Of a stretch of 7,140 bases of DNA, positions 1-5,818 are shown piece after piece. The position numbers and the translations under genes are program-made. Position 1 is the stretch's first letter, and the number at the start of each line of letters is the position of its first letter. Location of the stretch: NCBI GenBank assembly GCA_002428415.1, contig DIWI01000110.1:1-7140 (forward strand), read 5' to 3'. Under the pieces are notes generated by a model. It saw nothing but the letters and a program-made list of their open reading frames with translations. It searched no databases and had not been told where the DNA came from. The DNA is from Clostridiaceae bacterium UBA6110 (lineage in GTDB: Bacteria > Bacillota > Clostridia > Clostridiales > Clostridiaceae).

Positions 1-99
1 GAGTTCCTGCTGGAGCACGGCTTCCTTGATGCGATAGTAAAGCGTGAGGACCTGAAGGATTACCTTCACAGGCTGCTCATGATACACAGGAGAAATTAG
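1..99 (+). CDS. accD: Acetyl-CoA carboxylase carboxyltransferase subunit beta, C-terminal end (partial)
   Basis: The frame open from base 1 encodes 32 residues and stops at TAG 97-99. The peptide begins EFLLEHGFLDAIVKR and continues into DLKDYLHRLL, which matches the well-conserved C-terminus of AccD (a FLLEHGF-D-IV-R-DL---L--LL pattern). AccD is the zinc-ribbon subunit that, with AccA, transfers the carboxyl group from carboxybiotin to acetyl-CoA to make malonyl-CoA in the cytoplasm. The catalytic core and zinc-binding cysteines lie upstream of the window and cannot be checked. The identification is supported by accA starting at the very next base, the usual accD-accA arrangement in Bacillota. 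The gene carries the ribosome binding site for accA in its last codons. Confidence 0.9.
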   Translation, partial: EFLLEHGFLDAIVKREDLKDYLHRLLMIHRRN

Positions 100-897
100 A
101 TGGGTGCATGGGAAAAGGTACAAAAGGCAAGAGACAAGCACAGGCCGCTTCCCCTTGACTTCATAAACGCCATGATAGATGGCTTCATGGAATTCAAGGG
201 AGACAGGCTGTTCAAGGAAGACGGCGCTGTAATTGGCGGCGTAGGCTTCTTCATGGGAACTCCTGTGACTGTGGTCGCAATCCAGAGAGGAAAGACACTT
301 GAAGAGAATATAAAGAGGAACTTCGGCAATCCCAATCCGGAAGGCTACAGAAAGGCACTAAGGCTAATAAGGCAGGCTGAGAAGTTCAAAAGGCCCGTAA
401 TAATCCTCATAGACACCAAGGGTGCAGGCTGCGCTGTTGAGGCTGAGGAAAGGGGACAGGGAGAGGCAATCGCAAGGTGCCTTTTCGAAACGGCAACCGT
501 GAAGACCCCTATAATAAGCTTCATTACAGGTGAGGGTGGAAGTGGTGGAGCTTTGGCTCTTGCAGTCGGAGACCAGGTATATATGCTTGAGAATTCGATC
601 TACTCCATACTTTCACCAGAAGGCTTCTCATCGATACTTTACAAGGATGCCTCAAAAGCTAAGGAAGCCAGTGAGATCATGAAGATCACCTCTGACGAGC
701 TTCTCAAGTTGAGGGTGATCGAAGGTATAGTCCCGGAGTACGGCGGAATAGACAAGGACTTCAACCTGGTAGTCAGGGACATGTCCGGAATAATAAGAAC
801 CTTCATCGACAAGGCAAAGTCAGAAACGGACGAGGCGCTTGTGGAAGCAAGATATAACAGATTCAGGTCCTTTGGGATCGGAAAATGGGATGCATAG
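100..897 (+). CDS. accA: Acetyl-CoA carboxylase carboxyltransferase subunit alpha
   Basis: Encodes 265 residues of the crotonase-fold AccA subunit, which pairs with AccD to carboxylate acetyl-CoA to malonyl-CoA, the committed step of fatty acid synthesis. Visible family landmarks are AWEKVQKARDKHRP at the N-terminus, ENIKRNFGNPNPEGYRKALRL (about residues 69-89), the AEERGQGEAIAR segment starting at residue 115, the oxyanion-type glycine cluster GEGGSGG at 144-150, and LSPEGFSSILYKDASKA in the second half. It lacks the roughly 50-residue N-terminal helical extension of the 319-residue E. coli protein, a short form I expect in clostridia. The ATG directly follows the accD stop codon, and AGGAG at 88-92 inside accD is its ribosome binding site, so translation is probably coupled. 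The active-site loop DTKGAGCAVEAEERGQ (105-120) differs from the usual GAYPG version; see findings. Confidence 0.96.
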   Translation: MGAWEKVQKARDKHRPLPLDFINAMIDGFMEFKGDRLFKEDGAVIGGVGFFMGTPVTVVAIQRGKTLEENIKRNFGNPNPEGYRKALRLIRQAEKFKRPVIILIDTKGAGCAVEAEERGQGEAIARCLFETATVKTPIISFITGEGGSGGALALAVGDQVYMLENSIYSILSPEGFSSILYKDASKAKEASEIMKITSDELLKLRVIEGIVPEYGGIDKDFNLVVRDMSGIIRTFIDKAKSETDEALVEARYNRFRSFGIGKWDA

Positions 898-906
898 GGA
901 TTAAAT

Positions 907-936
907 GGGATGCGATGGCGTCCCTTTTCCATTTTT
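907..936 (+). terminator. Rho-independent terminator of the acc operon
   Basis: A 7-bp stem (GGGATGC at 907-913 with GGCGTCCC-type partner at 918-924, including one G-T pair) closes a four-base loop and is followed by TTTTCCATTTTT at 925-936. It lies ten bases after the accA stop codon, which fits the end of an accDA transcript. Confidence 0.75.
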
Positions 937-964
937 GCATTTGTTAGCAGATGTTCCGGTCGTA

Positions 965-993
965 TTGCCTGCCTTAAAGTAAAATAATATAAA
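965..993 (+). promoter_or_regulatory. Candidate upstream housekeeping promoter for rimO
   Basis: TTGCCT at 965-970 and TATAAA at 988-993 are separated by 17 bases. This is a plausible but weaker sigma-70/sigma-A promoter just upstream of the better one at 1016-1044. It may be a tandem promoter or a chance match in AT-rich sequence. Confidence 0.35.
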
Positions 994-1015
994 GCGTACC
1001 TAGACCAAAATAATG

Positions 1016-1044
1016 TTGGAAATATGAAGGGTTTGGGATATAAT
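1016..1044 (+). promoter_or_regulatory. Housekeeping (sigma-A type) promoter for rimO-plsY
   Basis: TTGGAA at 1016-1021, a 17-base spacer and a consensus TATAAT at 1039-1044. It lies after the acc terminator and about 45 bases before the rimO start, so initiation is expected near 1051 with a leader of about 40 bases. Confidence 0.75.
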
Positions 1045-1076
1045 AATTTGGTTGAATACAATTTGGTTTACCCTTT

Positions 1077-1082
1077 GGAGGA
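1077..1082 (+). promoter_or_regulatory. Ribosome binding site fixing the rimO TTG start
   Basis: GGAGGA at 1077-1082 sits 7-8 bases before TTG 1090-1092. The nearby ATG at 1083-1085 is too close to it and in another frame, so this site selects the TTG start. Confidence 0.8.
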
Positions 1083-1089
1083 ATGATTT

Positions 1090-2421
1090 TTGAACAAATA
1101 CAAGATAGGTCTAGTGAGCCTCGGCTGCGACAAGAACAGGATAGACTCTGAAATTATGCTGGGAATGCTTAGAGATAAGTATATTCTCACAGAGGATCCG
1201 TCTGAGGCTGAGATCATAATAGTCAACACATGCGGGTTCATCGAAAGCTCGAAGCAGGAATCGATCGATACCATACTTGAGATGGCTGAATACAAGAAGT
1301 CCCATAGCTGCAAGCTGCTTATGGCAACCGGATGCCTGACCCAGAGATATGGAGAGGAGCTCCTTACACTAATGCCTGAGCTTGACGTCATACTTGGAGT
1401 CAATAATTACGGCTTTCTTGACACCTATGTTGAGAAGTTCATAAGCACCAGGGAGAAGATCATGATGCTCGATTATTCGGATTCAGGCATCAACGAAGGT
1501 GACAGGGTTGTAACCACAGGCTTCGGCCAGACCGCTTATCTCAGGATCTCAGAAGGCTGCAGCAACTTCTGCACGTATTGCATAATCCCAAAGATCAGGG
1601 GTAAGTACAGGAGCAGGGAAATGGACCATATCCTGAAAGAAGCTGCAGTTCTCGCAGAAAGCGGAACAACTGAGCTTATACTTGTGGCTCAGGATACAAC
1701 AAGATACGGCACCGACATATATGGAAAGAAAACTTTGCCTGAGCTCCTCCGAAGGCTCAAGGAGATTGAAGGTATCAAGTGGGTAAGAGTCCTGTACCTA
1801 TATCCCGAAGAATTCGATGACGAGCTCATTTATGAGCTCAGGGACAATGAAAAGGTAGTGAAGTACCTTGACCTTCCGATCCAGCACATATCCGATTCAG
1901 TGCTCAAGAGGATGGCAAGAAGGACAACCAGGAAGACCATCACTGATCTGATCACTAAGCTCAGGAAAGAAATACCTGAAATAGTCCTGAGGACATCACT
2001 CATTGTCGGATTTCCTCAGGAAACCGATGAGGAATTCCAGGAGCTTGTAGATTTCGTGGAGGATGTCAAATTCGACAAACTCGGAGTATTCACTTATTCC
2101 AAGGAGGAAGGAACTCCTGCTGCACTGATGAAAGGCCAGATAAAGAAAGCCGTCAGGGATCAGAGGAGGGACACCATAATGTCCCTACAGCAGGGCATAT
2201 CCAAAGCTGTCAACAGCATGAAGGTAGGCAGGGTATATGATGTGCTTGTAGAAGGTCTGGACGAGAACGGATGGTATGGAAGGACAGCTGAAATGGCTCC
2301 TGAAATCGACGGACTCGTTTATATCGAGACAGACGAAGAGCTCATCGCCGGTTCTTATGTCAGGACCAGGATAACTGAAGCAACAGAATATGACCTTTAC
2401 GGTGAAATCGAAGTTCTATAA
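1090..2421 (+). CDS. rimO: Ribosomal protein S12 methylthiotransferase RimO
   Basis: Encodes 443 residues, full length for RimO, a radical-SAM enzyme with two iron-sulfur clusters that adds a methylthio group to a conserved aspartate of ribosomal protein S12. The N-terminal UPF0004 domain carries the three expected cluster cysteines C13 (SLGCDKNRIDSE), C48 (VNTCGF) and C82 (TGCLTQRY). The radical-SAM motif CxxxCxxC is C157, C161 and C164 in EGCSNFCTYCIIPKIRG. The last 65 or so residues form the TRAM domain. The SLGCDKNRID and CIIPKIRGKYRSR signatures favour RimO over the tRNA enzymes MiaB and MtaB, which share the architecture. The start is TTG, chosen from the GGAGGA at 1077-1082; the product would begin MNKYKIGLVSLGC. 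It heads a transcript with plsY 23 bases downstream. Confidence 0.96.
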   Translation: MNKYKIGLVSLGCDKNRIDSEIMLGMLRDKYILTEDPSEAEIIIVNTCGFIESSKQESIDTILEMAEYKKSHSCKLLMATGCLTQRYGEELLTLMPELDVILGVNNYGFLDTYVEKFISTREKIMMLDYSDSGINEGDRVVTTGFGQTAYLRISEGCSNFCTYCIIPKIRGKYRSREMDHILKEAAVLAESGTTELILVAQDTTRYGTDIYGKKTLPELLRRLKEIEGIKWVRVLYLYPEEFDDELIYELRDNEKVVKYLDLPIQHISDSVLKRMARRTTRKTITDLITKLRKEIPEIVLRTSLIVGFPQETDEEFQELVDFVEDVKFDKLGVFTYSKEEGTPAALMKGQIKKAVRDQRRDTIMSLQQGISKAVNSMKVGRVYDVLVEGLDENGWYGRTAEMAPEIDGLVYIETDEELIAGSYVRTRITEATEYDLYGEIEVL

Positions 2422-2431
2422 TATAATATGC

Positions 2432-2438
2432 GGGGGTG
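2432..2438 (+). promoter_or_regulatory. Ribosome binding site deciding the plsY start
   Basis: GGGGGTG at 2432-2438 lies 6-8 bases before TTG 2445-2447. The in-frame GTG at 2436-2438 is part of this G-run and has no purine-rich site of its own upstream, so TTG 2445 is the better start. Confidence 0.6.
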
Positions 2439-2444
2439 CTTTCC

Positions 2445-3071
2445 TTGAATTATGCGGTAATAATACTCATAGGCTATTTGCTCGGCAACCTACAATCAGC
2501 GTACATACTTGGCAGGGTTTTCAAGAAAGTGGACATTAGAGAACTTGGCTTCGGAAATGCGGGGGCATCCAACGCTGCAGTCTCTTTCGGCTGGAGCTGG
2601 GGCGTGGCTGTTGCGCTTCTTGACATTGCCAAGGCTTTCCTTTCAGTCATGATTGTTAGAAGCCTCATGGCGACAGGGTTTGTTGAGCAGGGATTTTTTC
2701 CAATGTACCTTAACGGTGCAGCGGTTATCCTGGGGCATGACTTCCCGTTCTTCATGAGATTCAAGGGCGGAAAAGGCACCGCATCATATGCCGGTATGCT
2801 GCTTGGCATAAATCCCTTGCTGGGCTTCGCAGGAATAATTCTTACTACAATAGTGACAGTTGTTACAGACCATATCGCCATTGGAACACTTGTCCTTACT
2901 ACCTCTGCCTTAATATGCGCGATAGTCCTTGGACACGGCTTGCCGAGCGTCGCCATATCCTTTATGCTGTGGGCAATCAGTACCTGGAAGCACATTCCAA
3001 ATTTCAAGAGGATCATGGCAGGTACCGAACATGGACTCAGGCATGCCATAAACAAGCACAAGAAGAAATAA
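2445..3071 (+). CDS. plsY: Glycerol-3-phosphate acyltransferase PlsY (acyl-phosphate dependent)
   Basis: A 208-residue polytopic membrane protein that transfers an acyl group from acyl phosphate to sn-glycerol-3-phosphate, giving lysophosphatidate, the first step of phospholipid synthesis. The three PlsY motifs are present: GFGNAGASN (about 35-43, family form GSGNxGAxN), GHDFPFFMRFKGGKGTA (97-113) and HIPNFKRIMAGTE (183-195, family form NIxRLxxGxE). Hydrophobic segments lie near 3-22, 52-75, 86-98, 117-142 and 146-180. Motif 1 is slightly unusual, with F36 where serine is usual, followed by AAVSFGW instead of the common NVLRTLG-like sequence. An alternative GTG start at 2436 would add three residues (MLS). 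The 23-base gap to rimO and no terminator between them suggest one transcript. No FapR-type operator was seen. Confidence 0.93.
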   Translation: MNYAVIILIGYLLGNLQSAYILGRVFKKVDIRELGFGNAGASNAAVSFGWSWGVAVALLDIAKAFLSVMIVRSLMATGFVEQGFFPMYLNGAAVILGHDFPFFMRFKGGKGTASYAGMLLGINPLLGFAGIILTTIVTVVTDHIAIGTLVLTTSALICAIVLGHGLPSVAISFMLWAISTWKHIPNFKRIMAGTEHGLRHAINKHKKK

Positions 3072-3083
3072 TATGCACAACTG

Positions 3084-3117
3084 GAAGAAGCACCCTCGAT
3101 GAGGATGCTTCTTTTTT
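3084..3117 (+). terminator. Rho-independent terminator after plsY, between convergent genes
   Basis: AGAAGCA (3086-3092) pairs with TGCTTCT (3106-3112); after a single C-A mismatch, CCTC (3094-3097) pairs with GAGG (3101-3104) around a GAT loop. TTTTT follows at 3113-3117. The stop codon of ndk on the other strand is at 3125-3127, so the same hairpin may also end the ndk transcript, although its U-tract on that strand is poor. Confidence 0.85.
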
Positions 3118-3124
3118 CAAATAA

Positions 3125-3541
3125 CTATAAGTCCTTTTTTTCTGGTCCGAACCATACTTCAGCTTCGCGCTTTGCGCTCTCCGGGCTGTCAGAAGCGTGC
3201 ACTGTGTTTTCCGATGTGCTGATTCCATAAAGTGCACGAATCGTACCTTCAGCCGCCTGCCTGGGGTCTGTCTTGCCGTTTATCTCCCTGACCCTTGCAA
3301 TGGCATCTTCACCTTCAAGGACCATAGCAACTAGTGGAGACCTTGTAATATATGCTATCAGATTATCGTAATAGGGTCTGCCGTAGTGCTCGACATAATG
3401 TTCTTCGGCTGAGGACTTGTCTGCATGCACCATCCTAAGGGCCTTTACTGTCAGTCCACTCTTCTCATATAGGGCTATGATATTTCCAATAAGGCTGCGC
3501 TCTACAGCATCAGGCTTGATAAGTACAAGTGTCTTCTCCAT
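3125..3541 (-). CDS. ndk: Nucleoside diphosphate kinase
   Basis: A 138-residue enzyme of normal family length that moves the gamma phosphate of ATP to nucleoside diphosphates through a phosphohistidine, supplying NTPs and dNTPs. It begins MEKTLVLIKPDAVER, with conserved K9. The substrate-pocket segments YGRPYYDNLIAYITRSP (53-69) and TDPRQAAEGTIRALYG (91-106) are visible. The catalytic histidine is H115 in ENTVHASDS (111-119). That motif is NxxHGSDS in most homologues, so A116 is a mild variant. The start is ATG 3541-3539, because GGAG at 3554-3551 lies nine bases upstream; an in-frame TTG at 3556 overlaps that site and would add five unconserved residues. The gene is monocistronic, convergent with plsY and divergent from the sigma-54 activator gene. 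Confidence 0.96.
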   Translation of the reverse strand: MEKTLVLIKPDAVERSLIGNIIALYEKSGLTVKALRMVHADKSSAEEHYVEHYGRPYYDNLIAYITRSPLVAMVLEGEDAIARVREINGKTDPRQAAEGTIRALYGISTSENTVHASDSPESAKREAEVWFGPEKKDL

Positions 3542-3550
3542 ACGCGTCAA

Positions 3551-3554
3551 CTCC
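3551..3554 (-). promoter_or_regulatory. Ribosome binding site deciding the ndk start
   Basis: On the minus strand TTGGAG precedes ATG 3541, with GGAG at 3554-3551 and a nine-base gap. A start at TTG 3556 would put the ribosome binding site inside the gene, so ATG 3541 is preferred. Confidence 0.7.
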
Positions 3555-3569
3555 AAATCATGAATTTCC

Positions 3570-3585
3570 TGCAGCTATGGCTGCA
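3570..3585 (-). repeat. Perfect 6-bp inverted repeat in the ndk leader
   Basis: TGCAGC (3570-3575) and GCTGCA (3580-3585) flank the four bases TATG. The predicted ndk transcript starts near 3592, so this hairpin would form at the very 5' end of the mRNA, well before the ribosome binding site. A 5' stabilising stem is one reading and an operator is another; neither is proven. Confidence 0.5.
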
Positions 3586-3598
3586 AGCATTTAAAACG

Positions 3599-3627
3599 AT
3601 TGTACCACATGAGTAATAGGAGTCCAA
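3599..3627 (-). promoter_or_regulatory. Housekeeping (sigma-A type) promoter of ndk
   Basis: On the minus strand TTGGAC (3627-3622), a 17-base spacer and TACAAT (3604-3599). A TG one base before the -10 hexamer makes it an extended -10 promoter. Predicted start near 3592, giving a leader of about 50 bases. Confidence 0.8.
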
Positions 3628-3708
3628 GAGCTAACGCCCCCTACAGCATATGGTTAAATGAATCTGAGGTACATTATGACAAGTGTTGTTCCGGATAAAC
3701 TGGGGTAG

Positions 3709-3720
3709 TGCAATTTTGCA
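3709..3720. promoter_or_regulatory. Perfect dyad TGCAA-TT-TTGCA, candidate activator binding site
   Basis: TGCAATTTTGCA reads as two 5-bp inverted arms around two bases. The identical 12-mer recurs at 5697-5708 upstream of the CoA-transferase gene. It lies about 20 bases upstream of the -35 of the candidate promoter for the sigma-54 activator gene. The two-base centre is too short for an RNA loop, so a protein-binding DNA site is the better reading. Its owner is inferred to be the neighbouring activator. Confidence 0.55.
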
Positions 3721-3736
3721 TGTGATGTGTGATAAT

Positions 3737-3765
3737 TTGCTTGAGTGTATTTGTACTGATACAAA
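3737..3765 (+). promoter_or_regulatory. Candidate promoter of the sigma-54 activator gene
   Basis: TTGCTT (3737-3742), a 17-base spacer and TACAAA (3760-3765) preceded by TGA (extended -10 form). The -10 is also the right half of an inverted repeat, TTTGTA-CTGA-TACAAA at 3750-3765, which could be a repressor or autoregulation site. If used, it gives an untranslated leader of about 150 bases. No -24/-12 (sigma-54) element was found in this region, so the activator gene is probably read by the housekeeping polymerase. Confidence 0.5.
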
Positions 3766-3824
3766 GATTAGCTTACCTGCAAAAAGATAACTGAATATTG
3801 CTGAAAGTAAAAACTGTTTTCGAA

Positions 3825-3852
3825 CCTCTTTAATTTACATTAAATTGCGAGG
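3825..3852 (+). repeat. Inverted repeat in the leader of the activator gene
   Basis: CCTC (3825-3828) pairs with GAGG (3849-3852), and AATTTA (3832-3837) with TAAATT (3841-3846) around a CAT loop, with a 3x2 internal loop between. No U-tract follows, so it is not a standard terminator. Together with the sites at 3709, 3737 and 3883 it accounts for what I can see in the gene-free stretch before 3925. Confidence 0.4.
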
Positions 3853-3882
3853 AACAGATTGTATTTCTAACTAAAGGGGATC

Positions 3883-3894
3883 TGCAATTTTTCA
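3883..3894. promoter_or_regulatory. One-mismatch copy of the TGCAA-N2-TTGCA dyad
   Basis: TGCAATTTTTCA differs at one base from the perfect dyad at 3709-3720. It lies about 30 bases before the activator start codon and downstream of the candidate promoter, a position suited to negative autoregulation. A lone half-site TGCAA is also at 3778-3782. On its own this match would be weak; the support is its resemblance to the other copies. Confidence 0.35.
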
Positions 3895-3924
3895 ATTCAT
3901 TAATAACAATATTGAGGTGATATT

Positions 3925-5640
3925 ATGCAAGATGAGAACCTGATCAATATAAGGACGGATGATTCCTGGGCTTACATAGAGGTGAATGGTGATGGCAAGG
4001 TACTGGATTTCAATAAGAAGTCTGTAAGCTACTTCAAAAACATGCAATCAGGAGCAATGCTGACTGATCTGCTTCCCTGGTTCAATATAAGCTGGCTTGG
4101 TGACAACATCAGGAAACGAATAGCCAAGACTTCATTTGAAGACAGGTTCCTGCTCCAGTTTGTCAAGAAGGAAAAAGAGAGTGTAAAGATTCTCCTTAAT
4201 GACATCTTCGAATTCAAGGATGTGATGCAGGCCTGGTGTGAGATTGGAGAAAGCCTTATCAAGCTTCAGTCCTTCATAGACGCCTATGATGACTCTGTCA
4301 TGATAACAAATGGAAAGGGCATCATCAGGGCATTCAACAAGAACTTCAAGAAAGTCTCAGGACTTGAGAATGTGGAGATCATGAACAGGTCGATCTTCGA
4401 CCTGGAGGCTGAAGGTCTGTTCCCATATTGTGCGGTGATGGAAGTCATTAAGAGCGGAGAGGAACAGGATTCTGTCGTGAGGTTTTCAAACGGTACTGAG
4501 GTGATAATGACGTCAAAGCCCTTGTTCCATGATGGCAGGCTGATAAGGATAACCTCCAACTTAAGAAATATCAACGAACTTAACAGGAAGTACGAGGAGC
4601 TCTCAGAAGACAGGATAAGAAATAAGAAGAAATACATTACCAAGCTAAAGCTTACCGAAGCTGTCGAAAAGCTGAACATAGGTCTCTATTCAAGCAGGAA
4701 GATGGAGTCGGTCATGGAAGTCATAGAAACCGTGGCGGACTACGACCTGCCACTTCTCCTGACTGGCGAATCGGGAACAGGAAAGACCATGATAGCCAAA
4801 TGCATCTATCTTAGCAAGACAAGCTGCAAAGGGCGCTTTATCCACATAAACTGCAGCGCAATTCCAGAGAACCTCATTGAATCTGAGCTGTTCGGATTTG
4901 AAAAGGGCTCCTTCACCGGAGCTGACAGGCACAAGAAGGGTTTGTTCGAGGAAGCGAGTGATGGTGTCATATTCCTCGATGAGATCGGGGATATGCCAGT
5001 ACAGCTGCAGGCGAAGCTCCTTAATGTCCTCCAGGAAAAGAAATTCTACAAGGTAGGAGGGACAAAGCCAATCGAAACAAATGCCCAGGTTATCGCTGCT
5101 ACGAACAGAGACCTGAAGGCCCTGGTATCAAAGGGGCTTTTCAGGGAAGACCTCTATTTCAGGCTGAACGTAATTCCTATCGAGATACCTTCCTTGCGAG
5201 AGAGGAAGGAAGACATCCCCATGCTGGCAATTAATATGGTCGATGAACTGAACAAAACATATGGTTGCAAAAAGGTAATAGATCCTGAAGCAATGAACCT
5301 CCTGAGGGAATACGAGTGGCCCGGCAATATCAGGGAGTTAAAGAACCTTGTCGAAAGGCTCATACTTCTATCCAAGCACAGCCTTATAACAGTAAAGGAC
5401 CTTCCTGAGGACATTACTGCTGCTGCAAGGAAGAATCCAGTTTCGGCAAAGGTTAATGCTTATGAGGAAGATATTTTTGACTCCGGAAAAAGCTTGAAGG
5501 AAATCATGGGTAAGGTCGAAGCTGAAATCATTGAGCTCGCAATAGCAAAATATGGTTCCGTAAGGAAGGCGGCTTCTGAGCTCGCGGTAAATGAATCAAC
5601 AATAACGAGAAAGAAGAACCGGATTAAAGCTTCACAATGA
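3925..5640 (+). CDS. Sigma-54-dependent enhancer-binding transcriptional activator with PAS-type sensing
   Basis: Encodes 571 residues. Residues 1 to about 110 look like a divergent PAS-like region. About 118-220 is a PAS domain (YDDSVMITNGKGIIRAFNK). A charged helical linker follows (220-250). The AAA+ sigma-54 interaction domain (about 251-480) has Walker A GESGTGKT (281-288), the sigma-54 contact loop as GSFTGA (328-333, usually GAFTGA), Walker B VIFLDE (348-353), the arginine-rich segment SLRERKEDIP and WPGNIRELKNLVERL. The C-terminus (about 533-567, YGSVRKAASELAVNESTITRK) is a Fis/TyrR-type helix-turn-helix. Such proteins bind upstream sites and use ATP to open sigma-54 promoters. There is no receiver domain, so direct ligand sensing by the N-terminal region is inferred. 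GAGGTGAT at 3914-3921 supports the ATG start. Its likely target is the sigma-54 promoter at 5819-5834, and dyads near both genes suggest autoregulation. Its effector is unknown. Confidence 0.93.
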   Translation: MQDENLINIRTDDSWAYIEVNGDGKVLDFNKKSVSYFKNMQSGAMLTDLLPWFNISWLGDNIRKRIAKTSFEDRFLLQFVKKEKESVKILLNDIFEFKDVMQAWCEIGESLIKLQSFIDAYDDSVMITNGKGIIRAFNKNFKKVSGLENVEIMNRSIFDLEAEGLFPYCAVMEVIKSGEEQDSVVRFSNGTEVIMTSKPLFHDGRLIRITSNLRNINELNRKYEELSEDRIRNKKKYITKLKLTEAVEKLNIGLYSSRKMESVMEVIETVADYDLPLLLTGESGTGKTMIAKCIYLSKTSCKGRFIHINCSAIPENLIESELFGFEKGSFTGADRHKKGLFEEASDGVIFLDEIGDMPVQLQAKLLNVLQEKKFYKVGGTKPIETNAQVIAATNRDLKALVSKGLFREDLYFRLNVIPIEIPSLRERKEDIPMLAINMVDELNKTYGCKKVIDPEAMNLLREYEWPGNIRELKNLVERLILLSKHSLITVKDLPEDITAAARKNPVSAKVNAYEEDIFDSGKSLKEIMGKVEAEIIELAIAKYGSVRKAASELAVNESTITRKKNRIKASQ

Positions 5641-5668
5641 TTTTGCAATGACAATAACATACCCCACG

Positions 5669-5721
5669 AAGTGCCGTGTGCAAAAATGCATGATATTGCA
5701 ATTTTGCACACGGCACTTTTT
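5669..5721 (+). terminator. Strong Rho-independent terminator after the activator gene
   Basis: A 22-base arm (5669-5690) pairs with 5697-5718 with a single A-A mismatch around the six-base loop TGATAT, and is followed by TTT then ATT. It begins 28 bases after the activator stop codon. The arm is far longer than termination needs and contains two dyad sites (5679-5690 and 5697-5708), which suggests a second role as DNA binding sequence. Confidence 0.88.
5679..5708. promoter_or_regulatory. Paired dyads, candidate upstream activating sequence for the CoA-transferase promoter
   Basis: TGCAAAAATGCA (5679-5690, one mismatch) and TGCAATTTTGCA (5697-5708, perfect) are spaced 18 bases centre to centre. 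They lie about 150 bases upstream of the start expected from the sigma-54 promoter, a normal distance for an enhancer bound by an activator that loops to polymerase. The second is identical to the dyad at 3709-3720. A further half-site TTGCAA is at 5643-5648. Binding by the adjacent activator is inferred. Confidence 0.55.
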
Positions 5722-5818
5722 ATTAAGTCTGTTTAAATATTATCCAGCTTGTTAAGAAAACTACTCAGGATGCTGATGTTTCCTTGTTAAAACTTTATTT
5801 TTGTCATTCTCCTTCAGT

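Noticed and set aside
639..1061. A 140-codon minus-strand open frame across the accA end and the following spacer.
   Set aside because: It crosses the acc terminator and the rimO promoters and its translation looks like a shadow of accA; no ribosome binding site was seen.
2474..3061. A 195-codon open frame on the minus strand opposite plsY.
   Set aside because: plsY on the plus strand has all three family motifs and a fitting ribosome binding site; the antisense translation shows no recognisable family and no start signal.
3554..3556. An upstream in-frame TTG start for ndk adding five residues.
   Set aside because: It overlaps the GGAG ribosome binding site that serves ATG 3541, and the family normally begins at the MEKTLVLIKPD-type sequence.
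3658..3708. A 16-codon plus-strand reading frame (MNLRYIMTSVVPDKLG) ending just before the dyad at 3709, considered as a leader peptide.
   Set aside because: It has no convincing ribosome binding site and lies upstream of the candidate promoter of the activator gene, so it would not be on that transcript.
3701..3720. A possible sigma-54 promoter for the activator gene in TGGGGTAGTGCAATTTTGCA.
   Set aside because: The GG and GC pairs are twelve bases apart rather than the required ten, so no -24/-12 element is supported here.
5748..5790. Direct repeat CTTGTTAA at 5748-5755 and 5783-5790 between the terminator and the sigma-54 promoter, considered as a second activator site.
   Set aside because: It is only 8 bases long, AT-rich, in direct rather than inverted orientation and not found near the activator gene, so it may well be chance.
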